A stretch of DNA of 64,000 nt from assembly GCA_946406015.1 (NCBI GenBank), contig CAMJJD010000001.1, positions 62,001 to 126,000 of the forward strand, given 5' to 3'. This stretch comes from an uncultured Bacteroidales bacterium (GTDB taxonomy: Bacteria; Bacteroidota; Bacteroidia; Bacteroidales; P3). The notes below the pieces were generated by a model. The model ran no database searches and was not told the origin of the DNA. It saw only the letters and a list, made by a program, of their open reading frames with translations. Shown here one piece after another: positions 32,977 through 40,693 of this stretch. A program made the translations under genes and the position numbers. Each line of letters starts with the position of its first letter. Within the stretch, counting starts at the first letter, position 1.

Positions 32977-34842
32977 ATGCGATTTGAGCCGTATGATATA
33001 GTCGTGGTGGGTGCCGGTCATGCTGGCGCAGAGGCAGCAGCAGCGGCAGCCAGATTGGGCTGTCGGGTGCTGCTGGTTACACAGATGCTTGATACCATTT
33101 GTCAGATGTCGTGTAACCCCGCCATGGGTGGTGTGGCTAAGGGGCAGATAGTGCGTGAAATTGACGCCCTCGGCGGATGGAGCGGCATTGTCACCGACCG
33201 TTCCGCCATCCAATTCCGTATGCTCAACCGCTCCAAGGGACCTGCTATGTGGAGTCCGCGTGCGCAGTGCGATCGGATGCTCTTCTCTCTCAATTGGCGA
33301 CAAGTGCTTGAGTCTATTCCCAATCTTGCCCTCTGGCAGGACGAGGTGGTGGCTCTCACTGTCGACGGTGGTGCCGTCGGTGGGGTGGTCACGCGCATGG
33401 GTCACTCCATTCCGGCGCGTGCTGTCATACTCACCAATGGAACTTTCCTTAACGGCACCATTTATATCGGCACCGAGAATTGGCGCGGAGGAAGGGTGGG
33501 GGAGGCTCCTGCCATGGGTCTTAGTGACCAACTACGCGAGTTGGGTTTCGATGTGCAGCGGCTTAAGACGGGTACTCCCGTACGTGTCGACGGCCGCACC
33601 ATCGACTTCGCACGGTTACAGGAGCAACCCGGCGACGAACACCCGGCCAAGTTCTCTTTCTCGGATACTAAACCGCTCGCAGAGCAGCGCTCCTGTTATC
33701 TGGCTAATACAAATCTGCGTACACATGACATCCTGCGTACGGGATTCGATAAGTCGCCGATGTTCACCGGTCGTATACAAGGTCGGGGTCCCCGCTATTG
33801 TCCTTCCATTGAGGATAAGATTGACCGTTTTTCCGACAAAGACCATCATCAGCTTTTTGTAGAACCAGAAGGATGGCATTCCCAGTCGTGGTATCTCAAC
33901 GGCTTCTCGTCGTCACTCCCGCTCGATGTGCAGCTGGAAGCCCTCCGCAGTATCGAGGGTTTTGAGCAGGCCCGCATATTCAAGCCGGGGTATGCCATAG
34001 AGTACGATTACTTTCCGCCGACACAGTTGGGCTATGCCCTTGAAACCAAGCGGGTGGAGAATCTGTATTTTGCTGGTCAAATCAATGGTACTACAGGCTA
34101 TGAGGAGGCCGCCTGCCAAGGGCTTATGGCTGGTGTCAATGCGGCCCTTAAGCTGCAAGGCAAGCCTTCCTTCGTGCTCTCGCGCTCGCAGGCGTATATC
34201 GGTGTGCTCATCGACGACCTCGTCACCAAAGGGGTCGACGAACCTTACCGTATGTTTACATCACGTGCCGAATACCGCATCCTGCTCCGTCAGGACAATG
34301 CTGACCAGCGCCTCACTCCGTTGGCGCATGCTATTGGGTTGGCTGACGATGAGCGAATGCGCAGGGTGGGGGAGAAGCAGCATCAGATAGCTGGTTTAAC
34401 TACCATGGTCCAAGAGACTTCAGTCTCCCCGTCTGATGCAAATGAATGGCTCGAGGGACATCAATCGGCCCTTTTGAGCCAGCGTATGCGCCTGGATGCT
34501 CTCCTGCTTCGTCCGGAATTGAATCTAAGACAGTTGGCTGAATTGTCCCCTGCTCTTGCCGAAGCGATGGCTTCGCTGTCCGAGGAAGTGCTTCAGGAGG
34601 TGGAGACCTCCATCAAATACCATCGTTATATTGAGAAGGAACAGGAGGTAGCGTCGCGGCTGCTGAAGTTTGAGGATATCCCGTTGCCGGCCGGCTTCGA
34701 TTACTTCCAATTGCCGGCGCTCAGTTATGAGTGTCGTGAGAAGCTCAACCGCTACCGTCCTGTCACAATTGGTCAGGCGTCCCGCATCAGTGGGGTCTCT
34801 CCGGCCGACCTCTCTGTTCTCCTCCTCACCTTTGCCCGTTAG
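32977..34842 (+). CDS. mnmG: tRNA uridine-5-carboxymethylaminomethyl synthesis enzyme MnmG
   Basis: FAD-dependent partner of MnmE that builds cmnm5U34 in tRNA anticodons. 621 aa with the FAD-binding VVVGAGHAGAEAA (8-20), two GidA signatures (the NPAMGGVAKGQ region with the catalytic cysteine in QMSCNP, and GTPVRVDGRTIDF), and the C-terminal helical MnmE-binding domain. Situated in ybeY-mnmG-dus, a run of RNA-modification and ribosome genes; 6 bp separate it from dus. Confidence 0.96.
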   Translation: MRFEPYDIVVVGAGHAGAEAAAAAARLGCRVLLVTQMLDTICQMSCNPAMGGVAKGQIVREIDALGGWSGIVTDRSAIQFRMLNRSKGPAMWSPRAQCDRMLFSLNWRQVLESIPNLALWQDEVVALTVDGGAVGGVVTRMGHSIPARAVILTNGTFLNGTIYIGTENWRGGRVGEAPAMGLSDQLRELGFDVQRLKTGTPVRVDGRTIDFARLQEQPGDEHPAKFSFSDTKPLAEQRSCYLANTNLRTHDILRTGFDKSPMFTGRIQGRGPRYCPSIEDKIDRFSDKDHHQLFVEPEGWHSQSWYLNGFSSSLPLDVQLEALRSIEGFEQARIFKPGYAIEYDYFPPTQLGYALETKRVENLYFAGQINGTTGYEEAACQGLMAGVNAALKLQGKPSFVLSRSQAYIGVLIDDLVTKGVDEPYRMFTSRAEYRILLRQDNADQRLTPLAHAIGLADDERMRRVGEKQHQIAGLTTMVQETSVSPSDANEWLEGHQSALLSQRMRLDALLLRPELNLRQLAELSPALAEAMASLSEEVLQEVETSIKYHRYIEKEQEVASRLLKFEDIPLPAGFDYFQLPALSYECREKLNRYRPVTIGQASRISGVSPADLSVLLLTFAR

Positions 34843-34848
34843 TGTAAT

Positions 34849-35823
34849 ATGTTCCCTAATAAATCCGACGCTGACTGCTTGATAGGTCTCTCGCCGATGG
34901 ATGACATCACCGACCTGCCCTTCCGGGAACTTTGCAAAGAGTTCGGGGCCGACTTGCTTGTTACGGAATTCATTGCCTCCGAAGCGCTCAATCGTGATGC
35001 CGAGAAGAGTCTCAGGAAGATGCGCTTCACCGAGCAACAGCGTCCTATAGGTATCCAGATATTTGGTGCCGACGAGGATGAATTGCTTCGTTGTCTTGAA
35101 ATCGTCGAGCAGGCTGAGCCCGATTTTTTAGACATAAATTGGGGCTGCCCAGTACGTAAGGTGGCGGGCAAGGGAGCGGGGTCCGGCATTCTTCAGGATG
35201 TTCCTAAGATGCTTAGAATCACTGCAGGTATAGTCAAAAAGGCCCATTTGCCAGTGACGGTGAAGACTCGATTGGCTTATAGTGCGGATTCTATGAAGGT
35301 TACAGACTTCGCCGAAGCGCTACAAGATACGGGTATTGCCGCCCTTGCAATCCATGGACGCACTAAAACTCAGATGTATAGCGGTGCTGCCGACTGGACT
35401 ATGATAGGGGAGGTGAAGAACAACCCTAGGATGCACATTCCCATCTTCGGCAATGGAGACATCACTACCGCTGCTCAAGCTCTTGATAGCAAGAGACGTT
35501 ACGGCGTCGATGGCATACTTATCGGCCGCGGAGCTATCGGAAACCCTTGGATATTTGAACAATGCGCACATGTGTTTCACGGGGAACACGAACGTACCAT
35601 CCCTGTGGTCGAACGTGTGGAGGTCTGCCGACGCCATCTCCAAGCCGCCATCGCTTTCAAGGGCGAGCGCACCGCCATCTTCGAAATGCGCAAACACTAC
35701 GCTTCCTACTTCAAGGGTCTTTACAATTTCAAACCCTATCGTCTCGCCCTTGTCGCCGCCACCTCCCTCGCCGACATGGAGCGATTATTTGACCAGATAG
35801 CGGAACAGTATCACAATAATTGA
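34849..35823 (+). CDS. dus: tRNA-dihydrouridine synthase
   Basis: FMN enzyme reducing uridine to dihydrouridine in tRNA D loops. 324 aa with SPMDDITDLPFRELCKEF at the N-terminus, QIFGADEDELL, and the catalytic cysteine in INWGCPVRKVAGKGAG. The later AIHGRTKTQMYSG, GNGDI and GRGAIGNPW motifs complete the DusA/B/C-type TIM barrel. The Bacteroidetes form cannot be assigned to a specific target position. Cotranscribed with mnmG. A parS-like 16-mer lies inside at 35573-35588. Confidence 0.94.
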   Translation: MFPNKSDADCLIGLSPMDDITDLPFRELCKEFGADLLVTEFIASEALNRDAEKSLRKMRFTEQQRPIGIQIFGADEDELLRCLEIVEQAEPDFLDINWGCPVRKVAGKGAGSGILQDVPKMLRITAGIVKKAHLPVTVKTRLAYSADSMKVTDFAEALQDTGIAALAIHGRTKTQMYSGAADWTMIGEVKNNPRMHIPIFGNGDITTAAQALDSKRRYGVDGILIGRGAIGNPWIFEQCAHVFHGEHERTIPVVERVEVCRRHLQAAIAFKGERTAIFEMRKHYASYFKGLYNFKPYRLALVAATSLADMERLFDQIAEQYHNN

Positions 35824-35845
35824 AGGATAGCTTCGTTACGCAAAT

Positions 35846-36298
35846 ATGGAAGCGAAGAATAAAATTGAGATAAAGAACAAGCGGGCTGCATACGAGTACT
35901 TCCTGATGGACGAGTATACCGCCGGGCTGGTATTAATGGGTAGCGAGATAAAGAGTATCCGCGAGGGCAAGGCCAACCTCAACGATGCGTGGTGCACCTT
36001 CATCGGCAATGAACTTTTCGTACGAGATATGCATATCTCAGAGTACAAGTTCGGCTCCTACTGGGGACATCAGGCCAAGCGCGACCGCAAACTCTTACTC
36101 AACCGACGCGAACTACGCAAACTGCAGAACAAAATCAAAGAACGCGGCTACACCATTGTCCCCGAACTGCTGTTCGTCAATCCTCAGGGTTACGCCAAAC
36201 TCACCATCGCCCTCGCCAAGGGTAAGCATCATTACGACAAACGCGAGACCATCAAGGCCAAGGACTCGCGCCGCGATATGGAAAGGGAACTCGCATGA
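35846..36298 (+). CDS. smpB: SsrA-binding protein
   Basis: Delivers tmRNA to stalled ribosomes. 150 aa with the OB fold motifs [33 protein letters not shown] and HDKRE-like [13 protein letters not shown] near the end, whose basic tail enters the decoding site. The first codons lie 22 bp after dus. The stop overlaps the lysC start (ATGA), giving a close unit. The tmRNA gene itself is not in the window. Confidence 0.96.
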   Translation: MEAKNKIEIKNKRAAYEYFLMDEYTAGLVLMGSEIKSIREGKANLNDAWCTFIGNELFVRDMHISEYKFGSYWGHQAKRDRKLLLNRRELRKLQNKIKERGYTIVPELLFVNPQGYAKLTIALAKGKHHYDKRETIKAKDSRRDMERELA

Positions 36299-37563
36299 AG
36301 GTATTCAAGTTCGGTGGTGCCTCGGTCAATAGTGCCGACGCCGTACGCAACATGGCACAGATTGTGCAGAAACATCTGGAAACAGAGCCTCTGGTGGTGG
36401 TAGTCTCCGCCATGGGCAAGACCACCAATCTGCTGGAAAAACTTGTCCCCGGGAGCTCAGACAGTTCAACTATGCATGAACTGCGTCAGCAACTCGAGGA
36501 CTACCACCGTAACATAGCCTCCGAACTAATGTCCGGCGACAACAAGATTCAGGAAAAGATAACTGCCCTACTTTCACAGATCGACATAATGTCAGCACAG
36601 CTGAAACCTGCCGTCGACAACTATAATTACAACTACGATCAGGTTGTCTCCTTCGGCGAGCTGCTCTCCACCACCATCATTGCGCACTATCTCGACCATC
36701 TTGGTATCCGTGCGCAGTGGATTGACGCAAGACAGGTTATCATTACCGACGACCACTACCGCGAGGGTCATGTGGACTGGATGGCTACCCAGAAAGCAAT
36801 CCATTCGCTCCGGCAGTCAAACAATCAAGTCCAGGTAATCTTGACGCAAGGCTTTATCGGTGGTACGTCACAGCACTTCACCACGACTTTGGGCCGTGAG
36901 GGCTCCGACTACTCCGCCGCCATCCTGGCCTATTGTCTCGACGCCGAGAGCGTCACCATCTGGAAAGACGTGCCCGGCTTCCTCAATGCTGACCCCAAGT
37001 TCTTCGCCGACACCGTCAAGATTAGCCAGATACCCTACAACGAGGCCATCGAACTGGCCTACTACGGCGCCTCCGTCATCCATCCCAAGACAGTGAAGCC
37101 CATCCAGAACAAGAATATCCCCCTCTACATCCGCTCGTTCATCACCCCTGACGACGAGGGTTCCTCCATCGGCGACTACAAGACCCTTGTCCCCGAGACT
37201 CCCCTTTACATTTTCAAGAACAACCAGATTCTGCTCTCCATCCTGCCGCGCGACTATTCCTTCATCGCCGAGGACAACCTGCAGGTAATCTTCGGACTGC
37301 TCAACGAGGTTGGTATCCGGGTGAATCTGATGCAGAACTCGGCCTTGAGTTTCTCCATCTGCGTCGACAATAATCCGCAGCGTATCGGCATCCTGATAGA
37401 GCGATTGAAGAGCCTGTTCCGCGTGCGTTACAACGAGAACTTGCAGCTCGTCACTATCCGCTATTACAACCAGCAGGTCATCGACAGCATCGTCGCCGGC
37501 CGCCCCATCCTTCTCGAGCAGCGCAGCCGCTCCACCGAGCAGCTGATTGTCCCCTGTCGGTAG
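36295..37563 (+). CDS. lysC: Aspartate kinase (monofunctional)
   Basis: Phosphorylates aspartate, the first step toward lysine, threonine and methionine. 422 aa with KFGGASV (5-11), [11 protein letters not shown], and [12 protein letters not shown] for the substrate. Regulatory ACT domains follow at about 300-410 ([25 protein letters not shown]), so feedback inhibition is likely. Overlaps smpB by 4 bp. Followed by the promoter of the secreted-paralogue operon, with the homologous ECF-like elements. Confidence 0.94.
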   Translation: MKVFKFGGASVNSADAVRNMAQIVQKHLETEPLVVVVSAMGKTTNLLEKLVPGSSDSSTMHELRQQLEDYHRNIASELMSGDNKIQEKITALLSQIDIMSAQLKPAVDNYNYNYDQVVSFGELLSTTIIAHYLDHLGIRAQWIDARQVIITDDHYREGHVDWMATQKAIHSLRQSNNQVQVILTQGFIGGTSQHFTTTLGREGSDYSAAILAYCLDAESVTIWKDVPGFLNADPKFFADTVKISQIPYNEAIELAYYGASVIHPKTVKPIQNKNIPLYIRSFITPDDEGSSIGDYKTLVPETPLYIFKNNQILLSILPRDYSFIAEDNLQVIFGLLNEVGIRVNLMQNSALSFSICVDNNPQRIGILIERLKSLFRVRYNENLQLVTIRYYNQQVIDSIVAGRPILLEQRSRSTEQLIVPCR

Positions 37564-37582
37564 TATCTTTTTTTATACCCCC

Positions 37583-37612
37583 TGTAAGATTTTCGTCAAA
37601 AAGTGGGTATTA
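37583..37612 (+). promoter_or_regulatory. Putative ECF-sigma promoter of the paralogue operon
   Basis: TGTAAGATTT (37583-37592) and GTGGGTATTATAT (from 37603) repeat the arrangement before 23965 exactly in spacing and in distance (18 bp) to ATG. It lies 20 bp after the lysC stop. Confidence 0.65.
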
Positions 37613-37622
37613 TATTATTGCT

Positions 37623-38336
37623 ATGAGACGAATTGTTTTTCTTTTACTGCTTGTGTCGGCCGGCTTCCCGATTTGGGCGCAGGAGCCTGACGTGTCCGAC
37701 AATGTAATGGTGATGGGTACTGTAGTCAACCGCATGACCGGCCAGCCCGAGCCCTTCAGTATAGTGCAGCTTCTGCAGGATACACTGGTGGTAGCCTCGG
37801 CGCCCTGCGACGAAGAGGGATGGTTCGGCATCGACGCCCTGCCTGCTGGCAGCTATCTCCTCGAAGTGCAGGTGCGCGGACTCACCCTTTATCAGGCCGA
37901 CTTGGTGTTGCAAGAGAACGCCGTGCTCAATATCGGCGTCATCACCGACTCCATCCGCCTGGTCAACTTGCGCGAGGTGGCCATCGTCGCCTTGCGCCAC
38001 ATGCTGGGGCAGCAACTCATCAGCACAACCCACGACATACGCTTGTGGAACCTGGTCTACCGCAATGGTGGCGGCGACCACAATGCCGCAGTCTCTATCT
38101 CGCCCGATATGGTGCCCGAAATGGACGAATTGGACTATCAAAACGGGGTGAATCGTAGTCTTCTGCCTTTCGGTGTCCCTCCCAGCGCCTACAAGTATTA
38201 TCTCTCTGACTTCGGCCTCAACGAAAGCTCCGAGAACAGCGCCATGAAGAACGAGCTGCTCCGCGAGGGCCGCATCCTCGACACCAAGCGCCGTGCTCCA
38301 GCTGCAACAGATACTATACGCCGTGAAAAGAAATAG
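37623..38336 (+). CDS. Secreted CarboxypepD/SpaA-like paralogue B
   Basis: 237 aa; signal peptide 1-19 (ends IWAQ) and one beta-sandwich at about 26-115: VMVMGTVVNRMTGQPEP, CDEEGWFGIDALPAG, DLVLQENAVL. Then comes a less conserved tail and NSAMKNELLREGRI at about 210-223. Its first five residues MRRIV match those of the gene at 23965, so promoter and start were probably copied together. It opens a three-gene tandem array with overlaps of 14 bp. Function unknown; a secreted structural or ligand-binding role is the best guess. Confidence 0.8.
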   Translation: MRRIVFLLLLVSAGFPIWAQEPDVSDNVMVMGTVVNRMTGQPEPFSIVQLLQDTLVVASAPCDEEGWFGIDALPAGSYLLEVQVRGLTLYQADLVLQENAVLNIGVITDSIRLVNLREVAIVALRHMLGQQLISTTHDIRLWNLVYRNGGGDHNAAVSISPDMVPEMDELDYQNGVNRSLLPFGVPPSAYKYYLSDFGLNESSENSAMKNELLREGRILDTKRRAPAATDTIRREKK

Positions 38337-38976
38337 TTCTTTTCTCCTAGGCCTGATGCTCCTACTCGGCTCCGGCACCCTCCACGCACAGGAGGCTGTG
38401 CCCGACAGTGTGATAGTGATGGGTACAGTGGTCGACCATCTGACCAACGAGCCGCAGCCCAACTGCCTGTTGCAGTTCCTTTGCGGTACAGACACTTCTG
38501 CCACAGTGCGTTGTGACGAAGAAGGCTACTTTATCGATAGTCTGCCAGTGGGTGCCTACACCCTCAGGGTGACCCTCAATGGACATCAGGTCTATCTGAC
38601 TGACTTAGTGCTGAACGACAACGCCGCCCTCCATATAGCTGTTATCACCGATAGTTTCAGTTTCCGTATATTGCAGCCTGTCGAAGTGACAGCACTGAAA
38701 AGCAAGCTGGGATACTTGCTAATCAATGACCCCGACGATGTACGGCTGTGGGATATGAGCGGCAACATGGAGGGAGATGCCAGTTCAAAAAGATCAGCTG
38801 ATCCGAATAATCCAGAAAATTTAATCGGTGCCACACTCATGTTTTTCAGCCCCGGGCTTGATGTCAGCGGGAAGAATAGTACCATGAAAAACGAGATACT
38901 ACTCTATGGCCGCATCCTCGACACCAAGCGCCGCGCTTCGGCCGACAAAGATACTACACGCTATGAAAAGAAATAG
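38323..38976 (+). CDS. Secreted CarboxypepD/SpaA-like paralogue C
   Basis: 217 aa. The start is GTG at 38323, inside the end of paralogue B (GTGAAAAGAAATAG), giving signal peptide VKRNSSFLLGLMLLL to HAQ. The beta-sandwich is VIVMGTVVDHLTNEPQP, CDEEGYFIDSLPVG, DLVLNDNAAL. It is closest to paralogue A at 25238. The end keeps NSTMKNEILLYGRI. It has the same junction to paralogue D. Confidence 0.78.
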   Translation: MKRNSSFLLGLMLLLGSGTLHAQEAVPDSVIVMGTVVDHLTNEPQPNCLLQFLCGTDTSATVRCDEEGYFIDSLPVGAYTLRVTLNGHQVYLTDLVLNDNAALHIAVITDSFSFRILQPVEVTALKSKLGYLLINDPDDVRLWDMSGNMEGDASSKRSADPNNPENLIGATLMFFSPGLDVSGKNSTMKNEILLYGRILDTKRRASADKDTTRYEKK

Positions 38977-39634
38977 CCTACTCCTCTGTCTTCTACTTCT
39001 ACTCGGCACTGGTACCCTCCGTGCCCAGGAGCCCACCGAGCCCGACAGCGTCGTCATATTGGGCCTCGTGGTCAACCGTATCAGCGGTGAACACGAGCCC
39101 TTCTGCCAGGTGCACTTCCTGCAGGGAAGCGACACCGTGGCTACTGCCGTCTGCGATCAGGAGGGCTACTTCGGCGTCGACCGGCTTCAGGTGGGCACCT
39201 ATGGTCTCAGCGTCTCGCTCCGCGGCATGACGCTCTACCGGTCCGACCTGGTGCTGGGCGACAACGCCATGCTGTACCTCTCCGTCATCACCGACAGCTT
39301 CCAGCTGCGCAACCTCCGCGAAGTGGAGATTACGGCGCCCAAGCATGACCTGGCTGCCTCGGGCCTCCTGATAACCAATCCCGACGATCCACGTCTCTGG
39401 GACTTTATGTACTGCGACTGGTGCCTCTGGAACGGGCCTCCGCGCAATGCTTCGGCCAGCAGCAGCGGCGACCCCAACAACCCCGAGGGAAGGGTGAGAT
39501 CGGGACACTTCTACAACCGTGCCAAAGGCAGTAAGATGGCCCGGATATGGCAAATCCTCTGGCCCGACCGTATATTGCCGGCGCCGAAGGAAAAAGCCTC
39601 TGGCAAAAAGGAAGAGGAGAAGAACGACGAATAG
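38963..39634 (+). CDS. Secreted CarboxypepD/SpaA-like paralogue D
   Basis: 223 aa; start ATG at 38963 overlapping paralogue C, signal peptide MKRNSLLLCLLLLL to RAQ. The beta-sandwich is VVILGLVVNRISGEHEP, CDQEGYFGVDRLQVG, DLVLGDNAML. The end diverges from the others: instead of the NSAMKNELLREGRI tail it has KGSKMARIWQILWPDRI and a Lys/Glu-rich finish. Last of the array; its stop is 1 bp from the convergent aroB stop. Confidence 0.78.
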   Translation: MKRNSLLLCLLLLLGTGTLRAQEPTEPDSVVILGLVVNRISGEHEPFCQVHFLQGSDTVATAVCDQEGYFGVDRLQVGTYGLSVSLRGMTLYRSDLVLGDNAMLYLSVITDSFQLRNLREVEITAPKHDLAASGLLITNPDDPRLWDFMYCDWCLWNGPPRNASASSSGDPNNPEGRVRSGHFYNRAKGSKMARIWQILWPDRILPAPKEKASGKKEEEKNDE

Positions 39635-39635
39635 T

Positions 39636-40658
39636 CTATTTGGTGATCGTCAGCATCGCGTCGCGCACCTCATTATCAGATATATCTACATCTATTATGG
39701 CGGCACCGGGCTCTTGCAGCAGCACGCAGCGTAGCACTCTGGCAGCGCTCTTCTTGTCCTGGTGCATCAGCGGCAGCATTGCTTCGATATCCTTCAGCGT
39801 ATAGTGCGGTACGGCAATATTTGATGCAAGCCAATGGGAATAAGCGTTGTATACCTCTTCTGCAAGCCCCACCTTCTTGGTCGAGAGGTACATGGCGGCC
39901 TTCATGCCGATGCCGACGGCGATGCCATGGGGCAGTTTGCTGTAGACCTCGATGGCGTGGCCGAAGGTGTGGCCGAAATTGAGTATCTTCCTGATACCAT
40001 GGTCGTAAGGGTCGGCATTCACCACGCGGGCTTTGATGCGGGCCACCTCCTTAATAGTTGAAAGTTGAAAGTTGAAAGTTGAAAGCAATTGATGGAATAG
40101 CGTTGGGTCGGTGACGGCGGCGGTCTTCACCATCTCCATCTCTCCGCTGAGTATCTCCTCCTGCGGCAGGGTCTCCAGGAAGGCCGTTTCTATGACCGTC
40201 AGGGCGGCAGGGTAGAAGTGGCCTATGCTGTTTTTCACGCCACCGAAATCGACGGCCGTCTTGCCACCGATGGCCGCGTCGACCATGCCCAGTAAGGTGG
40301 TAGGTATGTTGATATGGCGGATGCCGCGCTTGTAGCCTGCGGCCACAAAACCACCTAAGTCACAGATACTTCCACCGCCTAGGTTCACCAGCGCTGCATT
40401 GCGGTCGGCCTCGCCCTCCAGCAACGTCTGCCACACTTGTTCCGCCACCTCCAGACTTTTGCACTCTTCGCCTACAGGCACCTCGATGAATTCCGCCTCC
40501 TGTAGCGCCTCCACACTGCCTATCAGCAGTGGAAGACAGTGCTGGAAGGTGTTCTCGTCCACCAGAATGGTGTAGCGTGCATCCTGCCATTGCGAAGATG
40601 CCAGTTCTCGGTTCAACGCCCGCAGGCCTCCATAAAGTATCTTGCTTTGTCTCAACAT
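39636..40658 (-). CDS. aroB: 3-dehydroquinate synthase with in-frame repeat insertion
   Basis: Converts DAHP to 3-dehydroquinate in the shikimate pathway. 340 aa with NAD site GGGSICDLGGFVA (about 94-106), zinc ligands in the region GEMEMVK (E) and NFGHTFGHAIE (two His). Four copies of GTTGAAA (40057-40084) lie inside the coding sequence and give residues LLSTFNFQLST (about 192-202), where other AroB proteins have a loop. The frame stays open. Start ATG 40658 lies in a hairpin shared with the U32 gene start. Confidence 0.92.
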   Translation of the reverse strand: MLRQSKILYGGLRALNRELASSQWQDARYTILVDENTFQHCLPLLIGSVEALQEAEFIEVPVGEECKSLEVAEQVWQTLLEGEADRNAALVNLGGGSICDLGGFVAAGYKRGIRHINIPTTLLGMVDAAIGGKTAVDFGGVKNSIGHFYPAALTVIETAFLETLPQEEILSGEMEMVKTAAVTDPTLFHQLLSTFNFQLSTIKEVARIKARVVNADPYDHGIRKILNFGHTFGHAIEVYSKLPHGIAVGIGMKAAMYLSTKKVGLAEEVYNAYSHWLASNIAVPHYTLKDIEAMLPLMHQDKKSAARVLRCVLLQEPGAAIIDVDISDNEVRDAMLTITK

Positions 40659-40693
40659 ACAATAAACAACGTTCCTGCGCGTTATTTATTGTA
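40658..40693. promoter_or_regulatory. Inverted repeat embracing both divergent start codons
   Basis: Arms 40658-40671 and 40680-40693 pair at 13 of 14 positions with an 8-bp spacer. Both aroB (minus) and the U32 gene (plus) start within the arms, each preceded by TTTATTGT. With only 34 bp between the ATGs, a shared operator or leaderless starts are implied. Confidence 0.7.
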
